64,000 bases of DNA, from positions 18,693,398 through 18,757,397 of the forward strand of contig JAUJPP010000003.1 in NCBI GenBank assembly GCA_030562195.1, written 5' to 3'. The notes under the pieces are model-generated. The model was given only the letters and a program-made list of their open reading frames with translations. It was not told where the DNA came from and made no database searches. The position numbers were made by a program, and so were the translations under genes. The DNA is from Nipponacmea schrenckii. Lineage: Eukaryota > Mollusca > Gastropoda > Lottiidae. This document shows positions 1 through 12,292 of this stretch, piece after piece; positions within the stretch are counted from its first letter, which is position 1, and every line of letters starts with the position of its first letter.

Positions 1-33
1 GTTTATCTACATGTGTTTATCTGCATGTGGACT
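1..33. repeat. 22-bp minisatellite, left part
   Basis: The window opens inside a short tandem repeat related to the 22-bp unit seen from 1320 onward (gtttatctacatgtg... and ctgcatgtggact). The array is broken at position 33/34 by an inserted element and resumes at 1320. Confidence 0.75.
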
Positions 34-1319
34 CAGGGGGCGTAGCTACTGAACTCGTCGGTAAAACGCGGAATCGGTCGGTAAAAAGGGGGTCATGGAT
101 GGAACCGTCGGTAAAACGCGGAATCGATCGATTAAACCGATTAATTAACCTAAAAAGTCAAAACATTGTGTTGGTAATGATCGGTCGATAAAAGACGGCA
201 AGGTGGGACCGTCGGTAAAACCAGTTAACATAAAAGTAAAAACCTTGTGTTGGTTATGATGTTATCAGTAAACTGTCAACATTAAAAGTATTTTTTTACT
301 GAAACTACCGGAATCGGTCGGTATAAGTTGGTTTTGACTGGAGTCTTCGATAAAACCGATTGGTTAACCTATACCCTTGTTATTGGTAAGCTGTTCATTA
401 TTTGAATTTGTCGGTAAAATGCGGAATTGGCCGATAGAAGAAGGTCATAGATGGAGCCGTCGGTAAAACCGATTTGTTAACCGAAAGAGTGAAAACCTTG
501 TGTCTGTTATGATGTTATTGGTAAACCGTTCGTCTACATTAAAGTGATTTTTACTAAACTTGTCGGTAAAACGCGGAATCAGTCGATAATAGACGGTTAT
601 GGGTGGGAAACGGAGCCTGCGATAAAACCGATTGGCTGACCGAAAGAGTGGAAACCTTGTGTCAGTTATGATGTTATCGGAAAACTCTTCGTCTACATAA
701 AAAGTGATTTTACTGAACTTGTCGGTAAAATGCAGAATAGGTCGAAAAGGGCTATATAAAACATTGATAATTTTGACCGGTGGAAACGACTTCCAAAATC
801 ACGTAAAATGTATTCTCCAGGTTTCCTAGTTTGAAAACCCCCGCCATGTCAGTAAAACGCAGAATAGGTCCAAAAGGGACATAGAAAACATATGGTTTTC
901 CGATGAAAATGGATAATTTGGACCAGTGGAAAAGACTTCCAAAATCGCGTCAGAACTATTCTCCGGGTTTCCTAGTATGTAAAATTTTCCGGGGAAGGAC
1001 GCCCGAACCCCCTGCCACTGCAAGGGCCAAATACGAAGGCCTTTGGCCTGCAGGACTTGCCTTGGAAAAAACACCTTTCAGTCCCCCCTCTCAGGCATAT
1101 TCTAGATACACCTCTGATTGATATGGTTTTCAAAGGTTTAGGATTTGCTATAAGGATGGATTTCGTTCGTGTATAATGTATATACTTAATAGTGCGAGTA
1201 AGTTATTTTTGCCCCCGGAAGAACATGTGTTCGTCGGTAAAACTTAGACGTTACACGTGTTCGTCGGTAAAACTTAGACGTTACACCCCCCCAGTCAAAA
1301 TGGTCACGCTACGCCCCTG
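34..1319. mobile_element. Non-autonomous hAT-like element
   Basis: The element starts with cagggggcgtagc and ends with gctacgcccctg, which are inverted copies apart from one extra G. It is flanked by an 8-bp direct repeat, tgtggact (26-33 and 1320-1327). CAGGG-type ends and 8-bp target duplications are hallmarks of hAT transposons. Removing the element and one target copy restores a continuous 22-bp minisatellite. The inside is made of degenerate internal repeats with motifs such as gtcggtaaaacgcggaatcg and aaaaccttgtgt. No transposase is visible; the small open frames near 830-1120 look like chance. Confidence 0.75.
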
Positions 1320-1935
1320 TGTGGACTGTGATTAATCTACATGTGGACTGTGGCTTATGTACATGTATTTATCTACATGTGGGCTGTGTGGTTTATCTAT
1401 ATCTGGACTGTGGTTTATCTACACCTGGACTGTGGTTTATCTATATCTGGACTGTGGTTTATCTACATCTGGACTGTGGTTTATCTACATCTGGACTGTG
1501 GTTTATCTACATCTGGACTGTGGTTTATCTACATGTAGACTGTGGCTTATCTACATGTGGATTGGGATTTATCTACATCTAGACTGTGGTTTATTTACAT
1601 GTGGACTGTGGTTTATCTACATGTAGACTTTGGTTTATCTATATGTAGAATGTGGTTTATCTGCATGTGGATTGTGATTTATCTACATCTACACTGTGGA
1701 TCATTTACATGTGGACTGTTGTTTATCTACATATGTACTGTGGTTTATCTACATGTGGACTGTGGTTTATTTACATCTAGACTTTGGTTTATCAATATGT
1801 GGATTGTGGTTTATCTATATGTAGATTGTAGTTTATCTATATGTAGATTGTGGTTATCTACATCTGGACAGTGATTTATCTACAACTGGACTGTGGTTTA
1901 TCTACATATGGACTGTGGCTTCTCTACAAGTAGAC
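1320..1935. repeat. 22-bp minisatellite
   Basis: About 28 imperfect copies of a 22-bp unit (ctggactgtggtttatctac plus at) run head to tail. Because 22 is not a multiple of three and the unit lacks plus-strand stops, several frames stay open for 60-110 codons. These frames are repeat artefacts, not genes. Confidence 0.9.
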
Positions 1936-2710
1936 ACCTACAAGTCTGCATAGCCCTATAATAAGTTAATATAGAAAGTTACAATAAAAGTAACATGAAA
2001 TATTAGATATATATTAACATGAAATTTTCCAGAAACAGAAGTGTGTCTATGGATTATTGTAGAGAGAATGAATAACATTTCAATTATATTTCCAGACTTC
2101 CAATTACTTTCACACTTTCAAAACATTACATTGCATATACATTGATTTTCTCCCAAAATACATACAAAACTTTCTTATAGAAACCATGATTTATACTAAA
2201 AATCACTTCAATTATTCCTCAATTCTGAAATCTGTAAATTGTCTCCTAGCAACTGTCTTGTTCAAACCAAGTTACAAGGATGTCGCGCTATTCCTTGGAA
2301 TGTGGTGTAATTCCTTAATGAAGTGAAAGAAAGTTAGAGACAAGTTATCAGGATGAAAGGTTTCTGTGATGAGCCTGTAGTTGTGTGTCAAGACTTTCAA
2401 TCATTATATAATAAAGATTAAATTGACTTTTCTACCACAACTCTAAAATCATTGAATATTGAAAGTTACAAATTTTATGGATGTTCCACTTGGCTCATCA
2501 AGTTAATGCTTGTTTGCTAACCTGTCTCATTTTTAATTTGTCTATGATGCAAGGCTGACATAAAAAGACCGATCTGGATCAGAAAGATTAATTGTAAAAC
2601 TCCATTCATCTCATTTCATTCCATCTCTATTCTTAATGAGAACTACAGTTTTATTTACAGGTGAAGATCATCCAATGCACATGTACAGTAATCTGTTCTT
2701 GTCACGCTTC
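1936..2710. other. Gene-free AT-rich stretch
   Basis: Unique-looking AT-rich sequence without a convincing exon. I see nothing further here. Confidence 0.5.
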
Positions 2711-2878
2711 ACATTTACACTACACCAATTTATTGAGTCTGGTCTGAGAACCGTTCCAAGACCAACTCTTCGAATTGGGCCAAGGTTGGAACCGTTCTGA
2801 GAGCGTTCGACCGTTTACCTTACACAAAATTCATCCATACCATTCTGAGAACAAATAAATTTTGTAGTGTAAACGGGG
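2711..2878. mobile_element. Small MITE-like element
   Basis: The left end (tttacactacaccaatttat, from 2714) is an inverted copy of the right end (ataaattttgtagtgtaaac, ending about 2874). The ~165-bp size and lack of coding capacity fit a MITE. I could not identify a clear target duplication, so superfamily and exact ends are uncertain. Confidence 0.45.
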
Positions 2879-4768
2879 TTTAGGTTGAAGAAGAAAGAAA
2901 TATATTTTTCATATAATTTTCCAAGATGAAAGAATGATGGCTGCATTGCCAAGGTCTCTATGTTAATTTCCTATGTTTCTTTTGTTAATGGCATAGTTCT
3001 ATAAAATTTTATTGTCCGCCTATTCTTCATAAATATTTAATGTGAATAAAAGTTGAGTTTCAGGAAATGCTTCTTAGAAGCTGTTTTATTACACTTTTAT
3101 CTTTTAATTCTCTCCAATACATTGAAAATGATACATCACCATACTCCATGTTACCAAGTTTATGTTTTGATTACGAAAAACATGACCAATTCTTTCACAC
3201 ACACACAAAAAAAGAAAATTCATTCCAAATCAATAAGATTCCTTTGAGACTTCACTATTTTTATTATTATACTTATTCATTGCCAAGTGGAAGTGGTTGT
3301 AAGAAAAACATATATAATTGGAATCACAAAAGCACATGCCAGGGAAAAATGTTAGCAATGACAATCACTATTATGTGAAGAAAAAATTGTTTGTTAGTTG
3401 TTATATAAAGCAAAACAGCAATTCCTTTTGTAATATTTTAAACCGACAGTGTAGTTGATAAAAGTACAAGTTAAGAATAGAGGTTGAAAATCACTAAGCC
3501 AAAGACACAAACAAATGTTAACATACTAACTGAACCATAACATTAGTAGGCATGTTGGTAGGCAGACACCATATGATATTTTAAGGCAAACCAAAGAGAT
3601 CAATACCATCATTATGTGAAACTAAAAGCCATAATCTTTCATATTTATACATATTTTTTATATATTTATATATTCTAGGCCTAGTAGACTGTCATTAATT
3701 CAAATCAAAGTTTGCCCCATTTCAGTAACACAAATGTTTAAAAAAGAACTGGCAGCACTAGTTATGATACATATGATCATGAAAGAGGCATTTAAGAATT
3801 TCTTAAATATTGACAGTTAATTTTCCCTGTTGATAAAGTGACCTAATATTATAGTTATATTTTATCTCTATCAATTGGTGCAGATCTAATAGGAAAGAGG
3901 TTGGGTTAATCATAGACACTGATATAAATCATGGTTCTCCCAATCACTTGGTTTCTGAAGGATTTTATAGTAACCTACATCCCAGACTAAATGAGATTAT
4001 TTTGTAGGGATGAATAATTTTCAATTAATGTGACATACATAACTTCTTATATTTTTATCTTTCATATCACATTGTGCCAACTTTTTCTAAAACATAATAT
4101 TATTACAAGAAAGCATTCACTCTTTCAGATATCAAGTAACCATTTCTCTTTCTAGTTTTCCATAAGAAAACAGTGTTCATCCATCCAAAAAGTGCTTTTT
4201 AGATACTCTCATAGAAACAGGTCTTGAGCATCAGTTAAACAATAAAAATTTCTGGATTTCAATACTCTTTAATTATTGAATTACTTTCATTTTTCAACCT
4301 TATAATTTTCTTGTTATTGTAGCCTTTTTAAACCTTGTGGCCATTATCAGAGACCCACAGAAATCAGACAACAAAATGCCCTCTGAATAAATTTCTCTTT
4401 TCTTTCAGTCAATTAGAAATATATGCAACAATCATGCATTGATCAATTGATTACTTTTCTTCCATTTACAACATTCAACAAAATATTCAAAATATACTAC
4501 TTAGCAATTTCTGATTCAAATGCTGAATATGTTGAATATATAATGAATAAATATGAATAATACATCTCCAGAAATGAAAGACTACAATACTTGTCTCAGA
4601 CATTGTTTGTGAATAATTTACATGAAGTAACATTGTCAATAATTCTTACTAGTGGCTGACATTATATTTTGTTTTAGCTAGATATTTGATTGATCTTATT
4701 TATTGAGCTTCATAAAGTTTTCAATAAGATGATGACTTCCTCAATTTGCCTCCAAAATAAAAAATAAA
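2879..4768. other. Gene-free AT-rich stretch
   Basis: AT-rich intergenic sequence. The two overlapping open frames at 3053-3378 have low-complexity composition and no recognisable domain. No gene is supported. Confidence 0.5.
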
Positions 4769-6507
4769 GATAGCTTGCCAGGCAAGATAACATACGCCCA
4801 CTGGCAGCATTGAATTTGAGAAATAAATAGAGCAATAACTCAAAAAACATTCACTGAATTAATATTGAAGTTAAGGGCAAAAACTCAAAAACTGTTCATG
4901 GAAAATTGTCAAATTAGCACTTGACCACCATCTTATCTATTTCAATACTCAAGTTTCATCAAATCTATTAAAAAATTGTAGCTTATTTTGGACCCACAAA
5001 TATTTTTGACGCAATTTTACTAAGTCAAGGGCAATAACCCAAAAACCATTTGTTAAAAAAAGTCAGAAATTCTAACTTGACTAATGTCTCATCAATTCTG
5101 ATGCTTACAACAAGTTCCATCAAAATCCTTTGAAAATTAAAGCGTCTTATTGCAACCACAATAGAATTTTGACGCAATTTTACTAAGTCAAGGGCAATAA
5201 CTTAAAACAATTCATTGAAAAACTGTCAAATTCAAACTTGACTGAGGCCTTATCAATTCCAATGCTCACACAAAGTTTCATCAACATCCTCTGAAAATTG
5301 GAGGATTTATTGCATCGAAACTAAAATTTTGACAAGATTTTTCTAAGTCAAGGGCAATAACTCAAAAACCGTTCATGCAATAATTTCCATTTTCGAACTT
5401 GACGCAGATATCATCAATATATACATGTATACCCAGTTTCATTAAAATCGGATAAAAACTGTAGCTTCTATTGTGGATACAACCCGAATTTGACGCATTT
5501 TTACTAAGTCAAGGGCAATAACTCAAAAACCGTTCATGCAAAAATTTCCATTTTCGAACTTGACCGAGAAATCATCAATATATACATGTATACCAAGTTT
5601 CATTAAGATCGGATAAAAACTGTAGCCTCTATTGTGGATACAACCCAAATTTGACACGTTTTTACTAAGTCAAGGGCAATAACTCGAAAACCGCTCATGC
5701 GATTATTTCTATTTTTGAACTTGACCGAGATATCATCAATATATACATGTATACAAAGTTTCATTAAGATCGGATAAAAACTGTAGCCTCTATTGTGGAT
5801 ACAAACCAAATTTGACGCGTTTTTACTAAGTCAAGGGCAATAATTCAAAAACCGCTCATGCGATAATTTCCATTTTAGAACTTGACCGAGATATCATCAA
5901 TATATACATGTATACCAAGTTTCATTAAGATCGGATAAAAACTGTAGCCTCTATTGTGGATACAACCCAAATTTGACACGTTTTTACTAAGTCAAGGGCA
6001 ATAACTCAAAAACCGTTCATGCGATTATTTCTATTTACGAACTTGACCGAGATATCATCAATATATACATGTATACCAAGTTTCATTAAGATCAGATAAA
6101 AACTGTAGCATCTATTGTGGATACAACCCAAATTTGACGCGTTTTTACCAAGTCAAGGGCAATAACTCAAAAACCGTTCATGCGATAATTTCCATTTTCG
6201 AACTTGACGCAGATATCATCAATATATACATGTATACCAAGTTTCATTAAGATCAGATAAAAACTGTAGCCTCTATCGTGGATACAAACCAAATTTGACG
6301 CGTTTTTACTAAGTCAAGTGCAATACCTCAAAAACCGTTTATGCGATAATTTCCATTTTCGAACTTGACCGAGATATCATCAATATATACATGTATTCCA
6401 AGTTTCATTAAGATCAAATAAAAACTGTAGCCTCTATGGTGGATACAACAAATGTGGACGGACAGGGGCAACGGCAATATACGTCCACATTTCCATCTGG
6501 GCGTATA
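4769..6507 (+). mobile_element. Pearl/Helentron-like element, copy A
   Basis: The element begins gatagcttgccaggcaagat followed by catacgcccactggcagc. It ends with a ggacggac microsatellite remnant, gcaatatacgtccac and tctgggcgtataaaaa. The same two ends bound copies B (44537) and C (58407), so they define one family. The subterminal atacgcccac and gggcgtat are inverted copies of each other. The body is a ~161-bp tandem array. This architecture (about 160-bp core repeats, a short ACGG-type microsatellite, no coding capacity) matches the Pearl family described from bivalves, related to non-autonomous Helentrons. The family assignment is from memory. Confidence 0.7.
4865..6450 (+). repeat. 161-bp tandem array in element A
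   Basis: About ten units. The marker aagtcaagggcaataac starts at 5345, 5506, 5667, 5828, 5989, 6150 and (as aagtcaagtgcaatacc) 6311, an exact 161-bp period. Earlier units at about 4871, 5022 and 5185 are more diverged and irregular. Each unit holds two strongly kept boxes, caagggcaataactc and ccaagtttcattaagatcgg. Confidence 0.9.
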
Positions 6508-9002
6508 AAAAAAATGAAAAGATTGGATATTCCTATCCTAACCTTCCATTGCAAATATTATATAATAAGGAAGTGTGGTAAACTGTATTAGTATTTTGTT
6601 GCCTTGTAAATAGTTTATTAGGTTACAATATATGGTAAATCATGAATAAAAATACATGTTATTCTATATTGACAGAGGATAGGATATTAATAAATGGACT
6701 ATATAAATATCCAGCTTAATATACAATGGTTTCTAATTAATAAATTATGTGTATAAGTGATATAAAACGCTAAAATCTGTTTTAATATTACATCAGCATT
6801 AATACATTTCATTTAATATAAAAAGGTCATTAAATGTTCATTTTTGAAATTGATATCGATTTCCAAAGTATATGGCCAATATGATATAAGCTAATGTAAC
6901 ATGACATAATAATATATTATTATTATAATAAGGTACACTAGATATGCTAAAAACCATTAGTGTAATCTTATATCAAAGTTACAAAAGCAGGGTCCATCAT
7001 TAGCGACACCAACAACATAATACTTCAAGCACCATGAATATTTGAAAAGTTGAATATTATGCAAGTATTTCTGTCTACATCATATTGAATCACTACTATG
7101 AAAACATTTGGTATTGGTTATTTATTCTGATATTTTATCAGTCTATATACTGTATCCTCCTGGTATAATACGATATGCCGTCAGCTTAATCTTGTGGCTA
7201 TCACAGGCTCTTTTAGCTATATTGTTCTTCAACAATATTGATCAAAGACTACCAAATTAAATTAAGGAGAAACTCTTTCTTCGAAATGGTATAAGAAGGC
7301 CACATTTGGAGCATTGTGTCAATTGATATATATGAGAATTTTAAGTCTAGGTTGTAAACCTTACAATTTATACATTTTATGGTGTTCAATGACATTAAGT
7401 GGTAATATTTTGGATATTTTCAGGCTTTTTCTATTTAATACCCAATTTTCCATCCAGAAAATACTTCCCATGATTGTTGTACAAATTAGGCACTCCAATT
7501 AAGCAAAAACATAGCAATGAGGTCATGTTAATAGCTGAACCTCTAGCAGAAAAAAGAACAGTCAGCTGCATAAGTAGGCAGATTAGGTGACATAAAATGT
7601 TCTTCCACAAAATATATCAATAGAAATAGATGTTATCATTGTCATGTATCATTTTATGTCCTTCATAACATGTCCGTTCACAGTACCTTGAAAAATCTGA
7701 AAGTTTCCGGCTGAAACCCTCTTCCTAATTCTTTTTTTATAGATTATATTTTGTCACAACCGATAGAATATATTATCATACCACATTGTTATCCCAGCTA
7801 GAGATAGCAAATATTTATTAACCGTGATAGACACAAACAATTATCATATGCACTACACATACAATAATATATATTGATTCTTCATTCTAATTGCAGAAAG
7901 AAGAAATCTTATCCAACATCAAGCAAAGAAATTTGAGTCCGTATACGGGTCAATGTGTTTTCAACACTATATACCCAATTCTACACAAGCATTTTTATAA
8001 AGCCGTTTTCCTTCTAGAAGCTGAATTTTTTATTCCCATCCCACATTTAAAATACGTGACCTTAACATAGGCCTACTTTATAAAAGCAGTGAGTTTTAAC
8101 TTTTTAACAATCCGATAATTATTACACTTAGAGAATACTTACAATTTGATATTTTATTCCAATGTCAGCCTGCTAAATTATAACTTCACTTCACTAGCAC
8201 CAGACGACACGAAAGATCTTCTGCCCATGTAATATCGCTTTGAATGTCAGCTTGAAAGTAGGTGCCAAATGAAAACAAACAGAAGTGTCCACAAAATCTA
8301 AAAGATTGTTCAGAAGAACAATATCATTGACAGCTACATGCGATAGCAAGAGAGGTTCTGCACGAGAATGGTTGACAGTCGACTCCAATGGACTATCAAT
8401 GGAATGGCGGGAAAATGAGCCATGTAGTCCAAGTTATTGGCATCGATTGAGTTCAGGTCGGTATAGGAATATTGAATGATGAATTGGTTGTTTTATCATG
8501 TCGATTACAAACACTTTCTAACTCTGTATTTCTGTAAGAGTTATTCTTTTTCTGTCTGTTGCGAATGCTTCTATCTGTCTTGTTAACACTCAGTTAAATT
8601 CCAAGGTCAAAGTCTCTATGGCTGTCTACGATAAAAAAAAATTGAGACAAAAAATAATTAAGTGATGGATTAACAGTGTAATATATAAATATATAAAGTT
8701 TTACACCAAAATCTCCCTGGTTGTGTATTCGGTGGGTGCCTAATCCCTTTGGATTTTCAATTTAAGAGGTATATTTTGCTAAAAAAATATGCTGAATGAC
8801 ATAACCTGGAATTATTTCCCATCCGAACTACTAAGGTTGAAACATTCGAGGTAACCATCTGGACTTATGCTGTGATCGTAGCCAGAACAAGGTTAAAACT
8901 CTACATCATCTGACTGTAATTCATTGGATTTGAGTTGCACCGTGAAAACCTCATAAAACAATTTTGAAATTATCTTAAATTAACTGGAATATATCGCCTA
9001 AA
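6508..9002. other. Gene-free AT-rich stretch
   Basis: No exon with splice sites or a recognisable domain was found. Opposed open frames overlap at 8194-8479 (64 codons on each strand) without recognisable similarity. Confidence 0.5.
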
Positions 9003-9271
9003 GGTGGGTTTATACTTCTTACAGCGTTCAACGCTGTTAAACGTTTTTACACGCTGGGATACGGCGTTTCCCGGCGTTCTTCAGCGCATCGATTTATACT
9101 TACATCGCCAGCGAGTCATTCCGTACTCAAGACCCAAAAAAGGTCGGCGCATGCGGGCGTTAGCTCGCGTGTGTTTACACTTAATACCAACGCGGTCAGG
9201 TCTGGCGTTTTATGCCGCTAACCGGCGCAACGTTTTATGGCGTTTGATGGCGTAAAAAGTATAATCCCAGC
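9003..9271. mobile_element. 269-bp MITE with TAA(A) target duplication
   Basis: The left end ggtgggtttatactt and the right end aagtataatcccagc are imperfect inverted repeats. Both flanks read taaa (8999-9002 and 9272-9275). The inside is conspicuously GC-richer than the surroundings, with many gcgtt/aacgc words. A TAA-type target duplication and GGG-type ends suggest PIF/Harbinger, but this is an inference. The 83-codon open frame inside it is incidental. Confidence 0.6.
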
Positions 9272-11121
9272 TAAAAAAGTTTCAGTCTATTAACGAACGC
9301 CATCACCATCACCAAGGGAAACTAATAATATGCTTCAACATCTTAATAAAGAACATAATGTACAGAAAATATAACCTTTCCTGAAACTTTTTTTTTACAG
9401 ATGTATTGTACTGGATAACGAATCAAGCGACATTTTGGGGCATATTTTCATTAGCACCACCAGTTCTACCCCAATTTCATTTCTGAGAAATGTTGGATTT
9501 ATATTTGTATACATTATTTTCACCAAAATATGTGTCAGGATGCACAGAACCAATTCTCCTTTTCAAACAATTTTTGTTTGAGATCTAGATAAGATTCTTT
9601 ATCATGGAAGCTTAAACCTATGGTGTTTCCTCAGCGCCTCCACATCTGGAATCTCAACCCCTAAACTTACCACCACAGCCATTATTGAGTTAGTCTGTTC
9701 CCTATTTGTTCACCACCGCCACTACCCCTACATTCAATTCAATAGCATATGTTATATTTTGTTACAAAAAAAACCCAGATCAAATAAATTTATTACAGTC
9801 TGCAATTCATACAATACCCTTTGAGCAGATGGACGTGCAAGGTAAACAGGGGGACTTATAGGCTATCTTTGAGTTTTAAACAGTGCTAGCTGTTTATAGA
9901 GTTTAAGCCCTTAAGTTCAGGGTTTCAAAGACTTTTCATATAAGACCCTTCTCAAATATTTTGAAAGATGGTTTTCTAGTACTGGCATACTTTTGTTCAC
10001 TAAGTATACAGTAAACATAATGAAATATTCTTTACATAAAACTGGGATCTTTATTGATGATATTGGCATTATCACCATGTACTGTAACAGCCTCGATAAA
10101 ATATCTAATGCCGATATTGTCTATAATATATACTTCTATATAACACATTAAAATCAATAACATACATATACCATGTTAGTAGCATTAACGCTCCACTTCA
10201 TCAGAATGAATAAATGAATTAACAACTGAACAAATAAAACACTTTGAAGATTGGCTGGATTAATAATGTACTTCTTGTTCGTTGGAGACACCGATAAAAT
10301 AATGGGCTATACAATCATTGACCTGTCTAAATAAGGCGGAGAAAACAAAACACTGTGTTCAGCTTCAGATGTGGGATTTTACGAAAAACGATAGAAAATA
10401 TAAACAAGCCAATATGCGAAGTAGCCTACTGCTCGATACACGATTGTCTTCCAAATGCCGGACCGGACACCGTAGCCCATTTATTCCCAGCTAAAATCCG
10501 TACTGATTTATTCGAAATACAATGAATGAAAGAGTGCTGAGGAAATATCTGAATGTAATGATGAATTGAAGACAGTGAATGAATTAAGAACTAATGGACT
10601 ACTGATAGATAATGTGAGAGAAAGACTTAGAGAATTAATAAGCAACACCGACCATCTGATTAATTGATGACAACGGAAGTATCACACTTCGATATACTGA
10701 TGGCACAACCAATTGAAAGACAGCATAGCATGATGGATGAGAAGTCTATTTTATGTGTTTCACAAAAATGTATTGAAATATAATCACAAAAGAAAAGTTC
10801 CATAATTAAATATTGCACAGTGGTAAACTTTAATTACTTCTCTTATATATCATATGTTATCATAATCCACTGCTTGATATTTACATGAATAATGCAGGTC
10901 GATGGGGCCGGCATGGAAAAGTGGTGAGAATGAGACAGTTGACCTGTGTGCCACAAATTAAAGTACACGTTAAGTATATTTGACATTTAATTATTGAAAA
11001 AAGTAGACTAATGCCACTGTCAAGGTAATATTTTCATCATTACAAGGCCCAAAATGTGGGGTGGGTTTCAAAAGCCTACCGCCAACCGCTGCCAACCGGC
11101 CTACCGATAGCAAAAAAAGGC
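9272..11121. other. Gene-free AT-rich stretch
   Basis: No convincing exon, RNA gene or repeat boundary was seen. Confidence 0.5.
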
Positions 11122-12292
11122 GCCAAAATTGGTTTTGTTAAATGTAAGGATCGTAGATTTTCATACAATAAAACGAAACTATTTAATTTGACGGAATTTT
11201 TGTTGACGTCAAAATTATAGATTCAAAATTATCTTAAGAATGAAACGAAAAAAATACATTTTTATTTTCGTGTTCAGCGATTTTTTTCTTCACATTAACT
11301 GATACAATCCATGCCAAAAAAGCAATAATCTAATTTGAATTCAAATGGGCCACACAATTAACCGTAAAAGTGCCCTTAAATCTTTTTTAAATGATCAAGG
11401 CAGCAAGGTCGTTTGTTTCAGAGTTACTTCCCTTAATGTTTTACCGCCTAGGCGTCATGGGATGATCAGCAAGGCCAAGGGATCTTTCTTCCACCTTTTA
11501 GAATTTTTCAAAGTTAATCCTTGACGTAGACTATAATAATTCTGCGAATGCTCCTCCTGTTAATCCAACCAAATCAGCAGTATATTTAGTTGATAAAAAG
11601 CTTCACCAAGACTGGAAGCACACTTCCAGCACACTTCCAGCACTTGGAAAAATCAGGTTTCCAGATACAAAACATTTAGGACTAAAGAATCAAATGTTGG
11701 TCAAACTAGCCGCAACTGGTTGTTAATCATCGCATCGTCACGATGACGATTATATGAAATAATTCTGGCTAAAGAATTGACAAACATTGTGATAGATATC
11801 AAACAAATTTAGATGCTCTGAGGGTAAGCTAAATGTTCTTATCAAACTGATTATTTCCAGGCTGGATTGCTATCAGTCTTGTGAAGTTTTATCAACAATC
11901 TGCATTTTTTATTAACAGAGAGCATCAAATATTATAGTTCGTCATTATTTAAAAAATTCTAAAAGAAAAGATCCTTCATTGAAATAGCTGATACGTTAAT
12001 ATAAATAATTAATGAAGAACTCTGAACAAACACCTTTGTCGTATCTTTAAAAATTTAGGGATTTTATTTTTGTTGTTCATTTGACCCATACAAATTAGAT
12101 ATGCTTTTTTCATGGAAAGTTAATGTAAGTAAAAATTGTCAGCAAAATGAAAAGATTATTGTTTTGTTCATTTTTAAATAATTTCTGATTCCGTAATTTT
12201 ACGTCAACAAAAGTTCCGTTTGAATAGTACGTTTGTATTTGTATGAAAGATCTACGATCCTATAAAGTTAGACTATTATTTTGCGCATTTTT
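11122..12292. repeat. Large imperfect palindrome (fold-back sequence)
   Basis: The two halves are inverted copies of each other across nearly the whole span, with a centre near 11739 (catcgtcacgatg). Anchors: ggatcgtagat at 11148-11158 pairs with atctacgatcc at 12250-12260; tttgttgacgt at 11199-11209 pairs with acgtcaacaaa at 12201-12211; gttgataaaa at 11589-11598 pairs with ttttatcaac at 11887-11896. Further pairing continues to the centre with scattered substitutions and small indels; the left arm contains an extra short repeat (acacttccagc twice). There is no significant open frame. It may be an old fold-back transposon or an inverted duplication; a transcript would form a long hairpin. 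Confidence 0.8.

Noticed and set aside
1319..1874. Overlapping 65-110 codon open frames rich in WFIYIWTVVYLH
   Set aside because: They are the three-frame translation of the 22-bp minisatellite.
5603..5809. 68-codon minus-strand frame
   Set aside because: It lies entirely in the 161-bp array of element A and repeats with it.
4865..6450. CRISPR array
   Set aside because: The units are 161 bp and contiguous, without short repeats and unique spacers; the DNA is eukaryotic.
8194..8479. Opposed 64-codon frames as a possible small gene
   Set aside because: No similarity, start context or splice evidence; overlapping open frames of this size are expected by chance.
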